Shown: positions 1 to 6,627, numbered from the stretch's first letter. The stretch is 8,722 nt of DNA from Bacteroidota bacterium (GCA_023457535.1 JAEWLN010000106.1:1-8722), one strand, 5' to 3'. Translations and numbers: made by a program. The notes: generated from the letters alone by a model not told the origin.

Positions 1-316
1 CATGTTGTGGCGGGATCTAGAACGGCCATTGTCAAATTGATACGAAAATAGGAACGATAAATCCAGAAGATGGCAACAAAAATTGATTTCGTTGTTACGG
101 ATGCTTGGGTTCGCGCTTTTGGCATCCGACTGCAGCAGCAACGATAAGACATTCAATCATCTGCGACCCACGACACAATTTGGCGAAGTCATGCAGACAG
201 CCGTTCCATGGACAACCCACCGTAACGCCACCCGGAATGATTTCCGCCGATACAGACGGGATACAATTTTCATTAAAAATAACACGAACTATAAATATAA
301 ACTAGACTTTACGATT
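1..316. other. Intergenic region, no supported gene
   Basis: No convincing gene is visible here. On the plus strand, one frame is open from the window edge to a TAG at 49-51 and would give a 16-residue tail ending in VKLIRK. It could be the last codons of an upstream gene, but nothing identifies it. Two longer open stretches (from 83 and from 105) show no recognisable family, no good start region and an arginine-rich, out-of-frame look. The last 50 bases before 317 turn AT-rich, as expected for a Bacteroidota promoter and leader, but I found no clean TAnnTTTG element. About 265 bases of moderately GC-rich DNA between 52 and 316 remain unexplained. Confidence 0.5.
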
Positions 317-1357
317 ATGAAAAATTTAAAATTACTCTTCGCTTCAGTGCTGCTGATTGTTTTCGCATCGGCATCTGTCAAAGCACAAACGCACAAATGG
401 CGCGTGAACAATAATCCCGCGTATAACCAAGCCGTTGCCGGCGTAACGGTTTTCAATGATCTGCAACAGGCGATTTCGACGGTGGCTGCCGGCGATACGC
501 TGTATGTAGAAAGCTCGCTCAACGATTATGGCATAATCACTATCAATAAAGAGATTCACTTGATTGGCACCGGCTACTTTCTGGACCAGAATGAGGGTTT
601 GCAGAACCATCTGGAGTCGGCTAAAATACGACGCGTTATTTTCGCCGCCGGTGCCAGCGGGTCTACTCTACAAGGACTCGAAATTACCGGCCAAGCCTCG
701 ACCGTTGGAATTACGTTCAACAATACCGCGCTATCGAACATCGCCATTTCGCGTTGCAAGGTATCCAGTACGATCGATTTTGACAACAACGCATCGAACA
801 CCATCAGTAATATTGTGATTAAGAAATGCCACTTGTATGGTTTTTCGGGTTCTAGCGGATTGGTGACCGGTTTTACCATTACCAACAACATCATCCGGTA
901 TTTTAACCTAATTCCGAACCTTCAGGCCACTGTTTCGCAAAACGTCTTTTTAAACAATGTAAATTTCTACGGACAGACGTTTTTCAATAACATATTGCTT
1001 GGTGAAATCAGCGAAAACACTAATAACACTGTCAATGTGCACCACAATATCTTTACGATCCCGCAGCCCAATTGGCTTATCGGCGGCGTGAATTCGTTTG
1101 GGATGCAACAGGCCAATATATTTTTGAGCCTGACAGGAACAGACGACGAAAAGTACAAGGTCAAACCGGTTGCACAATGCGCGGCCTGTTATGCGGGAAG
1201 CCCGGCAAACGTTCAAATCGGTGCATTCGGAGGATCGGATCCTTATTTGTTGAGCGGAATTCCGCCGATTCCGACTATCTATTTGCTGCAATCATCGGCC
1301 ACCGCAACCTCACCGGGCAGTTATGATGTGCTCATCAGTACAAAGGCAAACCATTGA
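317..1357 (+). CDS. Secreted right-handed parallel beta-helix protein
   Basis: This 346-residue protein is predicted to be exported. Residues 1-23 form a Sec signal peptide (MKNLK, a hydrophobic core, then VKA before Q24, a likely signal peptidase I site). The mature part opens with a typical beta-helix entry: 'VFNDLQQAIS' (about 45-54), then 'AAGDTLYVE' and 'ITINKEIHLIGTGY'. Repeated Asn-rich, Ile/Val-rich coils follow to about residue 270, such as 'TISNIVIKKCHL' and 'TGFTITNNIIRYF'. Such folds often bind or cleave polysaccharide, but no catalytic motif is recognised, so activity is unknown. The Pro-rich C-terminus ends in 'ISTKANH' and has no T9SS sorting domain. I chose the ATG at 317 because it gives the signal peptide directly; the same frame is open from 83, but that extension would bury it. 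Only four bases separate this gene from the next, so the two are probably cotranscribed. Confidence 0.82.
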   Translation: MKNLKLLFASVLLIVFASASVKAQTHKWRVNNNPAYNQAVAGVTVFNDLQQAISTVAAGDTLYVESSLNDYGIITINKEIHLIGTGYFLDQNEGLQNHLESAKIRRVIFAAGASGSTLQGLEITGQASTVGITFNNTALSNIAISRCKVSSTIDFDNNASNTISNIVIKKCHLYGFSGSSGLVTGFTITNNIIRYFNLIPNLQATVSQNVFLNNVNFYGQTFFNNILLGEISENTNNTVNVHHNIFTIPQPNWLIGGVNSFGMQQANIFLSLTGTDDEKYKVKPVAQCAACYAGSPANVQIGAFGGSDPYLLSGIPPIPTIYLLQSSATATSPGSYDVLISTKANH

Positions 1358-1361
1358 CACG

Positions 1362-2111
1362 ATGAAGACCATTTATTCCTTCGCCGCCTTTTGCATCACT
1401 TGGATTGCAGCGGCACAGAACATGGATCGGATGGAATATTTCATCGATACCGATCCCGGATTCGGAAATGCAACGACCGTCAATTTTACGCCGCAGCCAC
1501 AAATTTACAATTATCCTTTTGCGGTTTCGATTCCGTCGAATCTTCCTGCAGGAATCCACACCATTGGTTACAGGACGCGTTCTTCGGATGGGCTTTGGGG
1601 GCAAACCAACTTTACTACCTTCCAAACCGCCGATCCCGTTACGGCAATGCAGATCGAATCCGTACAGTACTTTTGGAATCAGGACCCCGGATTTACAGCC
1701 GTTGGCAGTGTACCAATCGCTGGCCAGGCTTTTCCGCAGTCTATCGAAATTCCGGTCGATTTGCCCGCTGGGGAACACATCCTTTTTCTGCGGGCCATCG
1801 ATAGCAACGGTAGGTTTTCGCACACCAATTACCGGATAGAGATTCAGGTTACTCCTTTGGCCAATCCGGGGTTTGAAAACGCCAAATTGCAAGTTTATCC
1901 CAACCCTGTGATCGATATGGTCAATATTTCGTTGACGTCGGATGCCGCTGCGCGGGTCGTGATTTATGACTTTTCGGGTAAGAAAGTTAGGGATCAAAGC
2001 ATCGGTAAAACAGGCGCAATAGAATTATCGGATTTGTCTTCGGGCATCTACACGCTGTTTTGCTGGACCGCATCTAACACTATTTACAAAACCAAACTCA
2101 TCAAAAAATAA
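1362..2111 (+). CDS. T9SS type A sorting domain protein with two YF-DPGF modules
   Basis: This 249-residue protein is predicted to be exported by Sec and then secreted or anchored by the type IX system. A signal peptide covers residues 1-18 (AAA before Q19). Two related modules follow: residues 25-89, beginning 'EYFIDTDPGFG' and containing 'LPAGIHTIGYRTRSSDG', and residues 102-163, beginning 'QYFWNQDPGF' and containing 'LPAGEHILFLRAIDSNG'. The C-terminal 74 residues (about 176-249) are a T9SS type A sorting domain, seen from 'LQVYPNPV', 'VVIYDFSGKKV', 'LSSGIYTL' and the lysine-rich end. The modules look like beta-sandwich repeats common in secreted Bacteroidota proteins; their ligand is unknown. 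The frame is open from 1323, but that start would overlap the previous gene and hide the signal peptide, so the ATG at 1362 is preferred. The next start codon lies two bases after this stop. Confidence 0.88.
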   Translation: MKTIYSFAAFCITWIAAAQNMDRMEYFIDTDPGFGNATTVNFTPQPQIYNYPFAVSIPSNLPAGIHTIGYRTRSSDGLWGQTNFTTFQTADPVTAMQIESVQYFWNQDPGFTAVGSVPIAGQAFPQSIEIPVDLPAGEHILFLRAIDSNGRFSHTNYRIEIQVTPLANPGFENAKLQVYPNPVIDMVNISLTSDAAARVVIYDFSGKKVRDQSIGKTGAIELSDLSSGIYTLFCWTASNTIYKTKLIKK

Positions 2112-2113
2112 CC

Positions 2114-2683
2114 ATGAAAAATTTCCTCCTATTACTCATCTTCGGATATTCCTTGGCCGCAAATGCTCAAAAAGCCATCGAATTGTCCGACGTGCTCCAA
2201 ACGATGATTCCAGAAACGGGACACATAAAATGGCCGTCATCCGAAACAAAAAGCGGCATTGTCTGGAAACCCGTGGCCGTCAAAGGCAAATCGAAGACAC
2301 AGAAAGGCAGGCTGCAATGGAGCCTGTCGGGGAAGAGGCTGGTTTTCAACGACAAATATGTGCACGAAAACATCACGCTCATCGGAACCAACGAAGCTGT
2401 CGCGCAAATTTCATTCGGAACCACGGTAGATTACTGGTCGGATGTCACGCAAGGGCTTATGGATTATTTCAAATCCAAAAAGATCAGACTGAACAAAATC
2501 AAGGATTCCAATCAAGGATTCTCTATAGAAGGCTATTATGAATTCACAATGCCCGGAAAGCAAGCCGTATGGCTCAAGATGAGCGAATTTAACAACAAAG
2601 AAGACATGAATACGGACTTTACTATGGACATCTTTTTCTCTAAAAAAGACATGGAAGCCGCGCTCAAAGCCTCCGGAATCTAG
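2114..2683 (+). CDS. Predicted secreted protein of unknown function
   Basis: I do not recognise this 189-residue protein. It begins with a clear signal peptide (residues 1-18, 'ANA' before Q19) and no lipobox cysteine, so it is probably periplasmic or released. The mature part is rich in Lys, Ser and Thr. It carries short beta-strand-like stretches, for example 'SGIVWKPVAVKG', 'GRLQWSLSGKRLVF' and 'NITLIGTNEAVAQISFG', and later an amphipathic, charged C-terminal half. It contains no cysteine. Its start lies two bases after the stop of the sorting-domain gene, so the two are almost certainly one transcript, which ends at the hairpin 27 bases after this stop. The tight coupling suggests a role linked to the two exported proteins before it, but that is inference only. 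Confidence 0.78.
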   Translation: MKNFLLLLIFGYSLAANAQKAIELSDVLQTMIPETGHIKWPSSETKSGIVWKPVAVKGKSKTQKGRLQWSLSGKRLVFNDKYVHENITLIGTNEAVAQISFGTTVDYWSDVTQGLMDYFKSKKIRLNKIKDSNQGFSIEGYYEFTMPGKQAVWLKMSEFNNKEDMNTDFTMDIFFSKKDMEAALKASGI

Positions 2684-2710
2684 TGCTCTATCGTTCCTAT
2701 TGTAATAGAT

Positions 2711-2736
2711 AAAGCCTTCCGCGCGGGAGGCTTTTT
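2711..2736. terminator. Bidirectional terminator between converging genes
   Basis: Bases 2711-2720 (AAAGCCTTCC) pair with 2725-2734 (GGGAGGCTTT) in a 10-base-pair stem with one T-G wobble and a GCGC loop. On the plus strand the stem ends in five T residues (2732-2736). On the minus strand the hairpin starts directly after the stop codon of the AlbA_2-type gene (2735-2737). It therefore can end both the plus-strand secreted-protein cluster and the minus-strand block. The minus-strand T-run is short, so termination in that direction may be weaker. Confidence 0.75.
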
Positions 2737-3874
2737 AATTGACATCATACTTCATCTTCCTCAAAATCCGCATCGCTTCCTTGAACGCCACATAAGCTTT
2801 CGGGAACGGCTTGAGCGATAATTTGGCATCGATCAGTTTTTGTTTGGCCTCGTCAAAGCCGTTGAGGTAACAAATCATAAATGTGGATGGCAAATTGTGC
2901 AAATCGCGCAGCTCGCGCTCAGACAACGCAAAGCCTTTGCGCAACTTTTCGACCAGCGCAAGGTTTGAATTGTAAATATGAAACAGCATTTTCCGGCTGT
3001 ATTCGGGCGGCTCGAACAACATTTGCCGATCGATTTTATAATACCCGTTGTCAAAAAACCGAATCGTTTGTTTCTCGAGCGGATAATAGCTGGTTTGGTC
3101 GTTGAGCCCAAGCGGCACATATTCGATGATCGTAAAGGTATCTTCGTCAAATTCGATCGTCACATCATCCTGCGCAGAATAGAACAGTTTGATCTGCTCA
3201 TTGATCAACGAGATGTCCACGCGCGAAAGGAACGTCTGCTCGCGCACCCTTCGTTTGTTTCCTGCCCAGCAAATTACGAACAGCTCCTTGAAAACCTTAT
3301 ATTTTGGAGAAATGTCCTTGTGCTTGACGTTCATAAAATCAATCACGCCGTCGAGCGTATAGGCAATGGAGTTGCGCGAATTGTTCTCGATCCCGATCAC
3401 GGTCTCCGTATTCTGGTAATTCTTCTCAAATGGTCCGTCGAGCGGCATTGAATTGCTGCCGCGGCGCACAAAAACCGTGTTCGGGACAATGTTGTAAATT
3501 CCTTTTTTAAAAAACGAAACCTTGTTCTTGGGCCGTATCGTCACAAGCCCGACGACTTTATCCTTGGGCAAATGCGGGAACGGCACGTTCTCATACTGGA
3601 TCTTGGGCGGATTTTCCAAAAAAGCATTGACCAGATTCTGGATCCGGCTGTCGTCAAAAAAATCATCGCCCACGATCTCATTGTCCTGGTCCTCGACACC
3701 CACAACGATGTATGAATTATTCGTCGGATTCGAATTGGAGAGCGCGCAGATATGTTTCAAAAACTTCGCCTTGCCCTCGCGCGTATGCAGGTTGAGTTGT
3801 CGCTTTTTGTCGTAAAAACTGCTCTCGTCGTTGTGCGCGAGCAGGTTTTTGATAAGAAGGCGTTTGTTGATCAT
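2735..3874 (-). CDS. AlbA_2 (Schlafen-type) putative nucleic-acid-binding protein
   Basis: This 379-residue cytoplasmic protein has an N-terminal AlbA_2 domain, the fold often labelled 'ATP-binding protein' or 'Schlafen AlbA_2'. The signs are 'ESSFYDKKRQL' (17-27), the helix 'KAKFLKHICALSNS' (35-48), 'YIVVGVEDQ' (55-63) and 'VFVRRGS' (134-140). Family members are linked to nucleic-acid binding and regulation, but the exact role is not known here. The remaining part (about 150-379) is an alpha/beta region I do not recognise, rich in Phe, Tyr and Lys; I see no helix-turn-helix. I chose the ATG at 3874 because its upstream bases are A-rich and its N-terminus fits the domain. An extension to 3964 would add 30 Arg/Lys-rich residues read through a likely RNA structure. 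It is the last gene of the minus-strand block, 113 bases after the dehydrogenase stop, so it may have its own promoter or share a transcript. Confidence 0.75.
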   Translation of the reverse strand: MINKRLLIKNLLAHNDESSFYDKKRQLNLHTREGKAKFLKHICALSNSNPTNNSYIVVGVEDQDNEIVGDDFFDDSRIQNLVNAFLENPPKIQYENVPFPHLPKDKVVGLVTIRPKNKVSFFKKGIYNIVPNTVFVRRGSNSMPLDGPFEKNYQNTETVIGIENNSRNSIAYTLDGVIDFMNVKHKDISPKYKVFKELFVICWAGNKRRVREQTFLSRVDISLINEQIKLFYSAQDDVTIEFDEDTFTIIEYVPLGLNDQTSYYPLEKQTIRFFDNGYYKIDRQMLFEPPEYSRKMLFHIYNSNLALVEKLRKGFALSERELRDLHNLPSTFMICYLNGFDEAKQKLIDAKLSLKPFPKAYVAFKEAMRILRKMKYDVN

Positions 3875-3887
3875 GTATTTGATTTGT

Positions 3888-3970
3888 TGGGCGTTCCGCT
3901 CCTGACGTCGCGGCGGGCTTTTGGCTTTATCTTTTCTCGTGCCTCGAAAAGGATGCCGCCTCAATCCCTA
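3888..3970 (-). ncRNA. Candidate structured RNA, Flavo-1-like
   Basis: Read on the minus strand from 3970, this gap folds into three nested helices. GGG (3968-3966) pairs with CCC (3917-3915), GGC (3960-3958) with GCC (3925-3923), and CTTTTC (3951-3946) with GAAAAG (3936-3931). They are separated by asymmetric internal loops, ATTGA against AAAAG and GGCATC against ATAAA. A second small stem, CCGC (3913-3910) with GCGG (3899-3896), follows, then AACGCCC. The blocks GCGGCATCC, the AAAAGATA region and AACGCCC match, from memory, a noncoding element widespread in Flavobacterium genomes, and I think it may belong to the Flavo-1 RNA family of unknown function. It lies between the dehydrogenase stop and the AlbA_2-type start. 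It could act as a leader, a processing site or an independent transcript. The structure is seen; the family name is uncertain. Confidence 0.5.
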
Positions 3971-3987
3971 ACGCAAACACTTCTACG

Positions 3988-4734
3988 CTACGAATCTTTT
4001 TTCGAAATCGTTGCCGTGGCCTGTGCCGTCGGTGTCACGACCAAATCGGCGATATTCACATGATACGGCCTCGTCACGACAAATGCGATGATATCGGCAA
4101 TGTCCTCGGGCTTGAGCGGTGTAAACGATTGGTACACTTTGGCTGCGCGCTCGGTATCGCCTTTGTACCGCACCTGGCTGAATTCGGTTTCGACCATTCC
4201 CGGATGGATCGCCCCCACGCGAATACCGTGCATCACCAGATCGATCCGCATCGCCTTATTGAGCGCATCAACGGCATGCTTGGTTGCGCAATACACATTC
4301 CCGTTCGGGTACACTTCTTTTCCCGCAATAGACCCGATGTTGATGATGTGTCCGCTGTTTCGCCGCACCATCCCCGGAATCACGGCGCGCGACACATACA
4401 AAAGCCCTTTGACGTTAATGTCGAGCATGGCGTCCCAATCGTCAGGATCGCCGGTTTGGATCGGGTCGAGGCCATGTGCGTTGCCGGCGTTGTTGATCAA
4501 AATGTCGATGTTGGCAAATTCGGCGGGTATGGATTCCACGGCGGCATTTACCGCATGGCGTTCGCGCACGTCAAAATACAGCGTATGCACATTAGTTTGG
4601 AGTTCTTCCCGGAGTTCGGCCAATCGGTCTTCCCGACGCCCGCACAAGATCAGTTTATATTGGAGTTTGGCAAAAGCGCGCGCGGTCTCGCGTCCAATCC
4701 CGCTCGTTGCGCCTGTAATGAGTGCAGTTTTCAA
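3988..4734 (-). CDS. Short-chain dehydrogenase/reductase, YdfG-like
   Basis: This 248-residue enzyme belongs to the classical SDR family and most resembles NADP-dependent 3-hydroxy acid (serine, allo-threonine) dehydrogenases such as E. coli YdfG, with the same length. From the chosen start, visible motifs are the TGATSGIG cofactor loop (7-14), an RR pair after the second strand (33-34) that favours NADP, NNAG (81-84), and the catalytic residues Asn107, Ser135, Tyr148 and Lys152 (in YCATK). The stretches 'NIDILINNAG', 'GHIINIGSIAGK' and the late 'HVNI' also match YdfG. It probably acts in the cytoplasm on small hydroxy acids; the substrate is not proven. There is no in-frame ATG between the upstream in-frame stop and the cofactor motif. 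TTG at 4734 gives 'MKTALITG' after an A-rich leader; TTG at 4770 would add 12 residues. It follows the aldo/keto reductase by 70 bases. Confidence 0.85.
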   Translation of the reverse strand: MKTALITGATSGIGRETARAFAKLQYKLILCGRREDRLAELREELQTNVHTLYFDVRERHAVNAAVESIPAEFANIDILINNAGNAHGLDPIQTGDPDDWDAMLDINVKGLLYVSRAVIPGMVRRNSGHIINIGSIAGKEVYPNGNVYCATKHAVDALNKAMRIDLVMHGIRVGAIHPGMVETEFSQVRYKGDTERAAKVYQSFTPLKPEDIADIIAFVVTRPYHVNIADLVVTPTAQATATISKKDS

Positions 4735-4804
4735 TTTATTGTTTTTTATTGTTGTTTTTATGGGTTGCAACTGAAAGAAAGCAATCCCGAATTATCGCTG
4801 TGTT

Positions 4805-5668
4805 TTAAGGCACTTTATGGCCCATGCTCTCGGTCCAGATCGCAAACCAGTCCTCAATATCCAGTTTTAACGCGTCGAGTTTTTTGAGGTATTGGATGCG
4901 CGCCACATTGACCGTTCCGGCCACGGGAATGATGCGCGCCGGATGCTGCAGGATCCACGCGAGCAATATCAGGTCAGACCCAACGTCGTATTTCCGGACC
5001 AGGTCGGCGAGCAGTTTCTTGAGACGGCGCGTTTGGTCGGTGTCTTCGCGAAATACCGTCCCGAGCGGGTTCCACGCCATTGGCAGGATGCCGTTGCGTT
5101 GCATGTGATCGAGGCTTCCGTCGGTCATCGGGGAAAAATGCGTGGCCGAAAACTGGATCTGGTTGTATTCTACCTGCGAAAATTCACGGATCAGATCGGT
5201 TTGTGACGGCGTAAAATTAGATAACCCAAAATGCCTGATCTTGCCTTCGGTTTTGAGTTTGGTCACCGCTACGGCAATTTCTTCCGGTACCATGAGCGGG
5301 CTCGGCCGGTGCAGCAAAAAAATGTCGAGGTAATCGGTTTGCAGGTTTTTGAGGGAATTCTCGACGCTCCAGACAATGTATTTTTGCGAATAGTCGTAAT
5401 GTTTGACTTTGTTGGGGCGCCCATCGGTGTGCTGGATGCCGCATTTTGAAATGAGCTGGATTTTCTCGCGGTCAATCCCGCTTTCGGAAAAGGCACGCCC
5501 GAATTCGGCCTCGGTCGTATAGCCGCCGTAAATATCGGCATGGTCAAACGTAGTGATCTGGTTCTCGACGCAAACATGCATCAGGCGCGCCATTTCGGAC
5601 GGGTTCAAACGCTTGTCCCAGGCGCCCCAGTTCATTGTTCCGGCAATAATTTTGGAAGTAATCATCAT
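4805..5668 (-). CDS. Aldo/keto reductase, YdhF-like
   Basis: This 287-residue cytoplasmic enzyme is a member of the aldo/keto reductase superfamily, predicted to reduce carbonyl groups with NADPH in a TIM barrel. The catalytic tetrad is visible: Asp42 and Tyr47 in 'DHADIYGGY', Lys75 in 'ISKCGI' and His120 in 'LLHRPSPL'. Other family blocks are 'GKIRHFGLSNFTP' (142-154) and 'PVAGTVNVARI' (248-258), which would hold the cofactor phosphate. The first block and the length match E. coli YdhF closely; the physiological substrate is unknown. Two ATG codons sit in tandem (5668 and 5665) and either could be used. It is the first gene of the minus-strand block, divergent from the DUF4382 lipoprotein across an 84-base gap, with the dehydrogenase just downstream. 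Two reductases together suggest a shared detoxification or metabolite-reduction role, which is inference. Confidence 0.88.
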   Translation of the reverse strand: MMITSKIIAGTMNWGAWDKRLNPSEMARLMHVCVENQITTFDHADIYGGYTTEAEFGRAFSESGIDREKIQLISKCGIQHTDGRPNKVKHYDYSQKYIVWSVENSLKNLQTDYLDIFLLHRPSPLMVPEEIAVAVTKLKTEGKIRHFGLSNFTPSQTDLIREFSQVEYNQIQFSATHFSPMTDGSLDHMQRNGILPMAWNPLGTVFREDTDQTRRLKKLLADLVRKYDVGSDLILLAWILQHPARIIPVAGTVNVARIQYLKKLDALKLDIEDWFAIWTESMGHKVP

Positions 5669-5686
5669 TATACAATAGGTTGAAAT

Positions 5687-5722
5687 GCTGTAAAAACAGC
5701 CGTGGATGCTCCCGTAAATTTA
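5687..5722. promoter_or_regulatory. Divergent control region with small palindromes
   Basis: The 84 bases between the diverging aldo/keto reductase and lipoprotein genes must hold both promoters. The palindrome TAAATTTA (5715-5722) reads the same on both strands and differs by one base from the Bacteroidota -7 element TAnnTTTG in each direction. A second inverted repeat, GCTGT-AAAA-ACAGC (5687-5700), lies on the reductase side and could be a regulator site or a leader hairpin. I found no clear TTTG element at the right distance on either strand, so the promoter call is weak. Confidence 0.25.
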
Positions 5723-5752
5723 CAACCTACTAATGATTAAAAAAAGTGCCAC

Positions 5753-6562
5753 ATGAAAAACCTACAAAAATGTTTATGGATGAGCCTTGCGATGCTTGGC
5801 CTTGCAGGATTTAGCTCTTGTAACGACGACGATGCCAATAATGATACGCCGCAGGGAACTTCCCAGGTTAAAGTGCGTATGACCGATGCGCCCGGCGACT
5901 ACGACGCTGTTTTTGTCGAAGTAGTCGACGTAAAGGTCAAAGCGGGAAATGAGTCCGGGGAAGACGGATGGGTCAGTTTGGGGAATGTCAATGCCGGGGT
6001 GTACAATCTGCTCGAACTTACAGGCGGCGTATCTGTATTACTGGCCGATCATGCGATTCCGTCAGGGTATCTGGGTCAGATCAGATTGATTCTCGGGAAT
6101 GATAACACGGTGGTCATTGACGGAGAAAGCCATCCGCTCAACACGCCAAGTGCCCAGCAATCGGGACTCAAGCTCCAAATCAACCAAACGCTGCTGCCAG
6201 GGGTAACCTACGATTTTCTGATCGATTTTGATGTGGAACGCTCAGTTGTCGTGGCCGGGAATTCAGGCAATATCAATCTTCATCCGGTTTTGCGCGTCAC
6301 CACGCAGGCGGCCAGCGGCGCGATTAAAGGTACGATTGTGAACATCGGGTTGCAGGCCATTGCGTCGGTCAACGTCAACGGAACGGTGGTCAATGCCCAC
6401 ACCGATGCCGACGGCGTTTTTGTTTTGCACGGCCTCCCAGAAGGCATGTATCAGGTTACCATTACGCCGGCGATTTTGTCCGGATTGGGTATTGAAATAG
6501 TGCAAAACGTATCGGTGACCAATGGACAGGTGACCAATATCGGAACCCTTTTACTCGATTGA
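5753..6562 (+). CDS. DUF4382 lipoprotein, probably surface-exposed
   Basis: This 269-residue lipoprotein has a signal peptide ending in the lipobox FSSC, with Cys23 as the acylation site. The cysteine is followed by NDDDAN; acidic residues at this place are a known export signal for surface display in Bacteroidota, so an outer-leaflet position is likely. Residues about 38-182 form a DUF4382 domain, recognised by 'VKVRMTDAPGDYDAVFVEV' (39-57), 'YNLLELTGG' and the late 'INLHPVLRV'. Residues about 188-269 form a small beta-sandwich of the carboxypeptidase-regulatory type ('GAIKGTI', 'HTDADGVFVLHGLPEGMYQVTI'). The function of DUF4382 is unknown; the domain pair suggests binding or a structural role rather than catalysis. 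The ATG at 5753 is the only sensible start. The gene stands alone, divergent from the reductase, and is closed by the terminator at 6587. Confidence 0.87.
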   Translation: MKNLQKCLWMSLAMLGLAGFSSCNDDDANNDTPQGTSQVKVRMTDAPGDYDAVFVEVVDVKVKAGNESGEDGWVSLGNVNAGVYNLLELTGGVSVLLADHAIPSGYLGQIRLILGNDNTVVIDGESHPLNTPSAQQSGLKLQINQTLLPGVTYDFLIDFDVERSVVVAGNSGNINLHPVLRVTTQAASGAIKGTIVNIGLQAIASVNVNGTVVNAHTDADGVFVLHGLPEGMYQVTITPAILSGLGIEIVQNVSVTNGQVTNIGTLLLD

Positions 6563-6586
6563 CTTACGGATGTACGTAAAAATGCC

Positions 6587-6616
6587 AAAGGCAACCTTTT
6601 CCGGGTTGCTTTTTTT
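6587..6616 (+). terminator. Rho-independent terminator after the lipoprotein gene
   Basis: Bases 6587-6596 (AAAGGCAACC) pair with 6604-6613 (GGTTGCTTTT) in a 10-base-pair stem with one G-T wobble, around a 7-base loop (TTTTCCG). The right arm runs into seven T residues (6610-6616). It lies 24 bases after the lipoprotein stop and separates that gene from the MoxR operon. Confidence 0.85.
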
Positions 6617-6627
6617 GTGCGAAAAAC

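Noticed and set aside
105..305. 66-residue open frame on the plus strand
   Set aside because: No recognisable family and no good start region; it overlaps another open frame and looks random.
83..316. N-terminal extension of the beta-helix protein
   Set aside because: It would put 78 Arg/Thr-rich residues before a textbook signal peptide that starts at 317.
3931..3951. Rho-independent terminator after the SDR gene
   Set aside because: The CTTTTC/GAAAAG stem is followed by ATAAAGCC on the minus strand, not a T-run; it fits better as the tip of a larger structure.
3875..3964. 30-residue N-terminal extension of the AlbA_2-type protein
   Set aside because: It is Arg/Lys-rich, unlike the family, and is read through the candidate structured RNA.
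4060..4887. Long plus-strand open frame opposite the dehydrogenase
   Set aside because: It is the antisense shadow of the SDR gene, rich in His/Arg/Pro, and spans the gap into the next gene.
2735..5668. Defence system built around the AlbA_2/Schlafen-type protein
   Set aside because: No nuclease, toxin, restriction or phage-sensing partner is present; the neighbours are housekeeping-type reductases.
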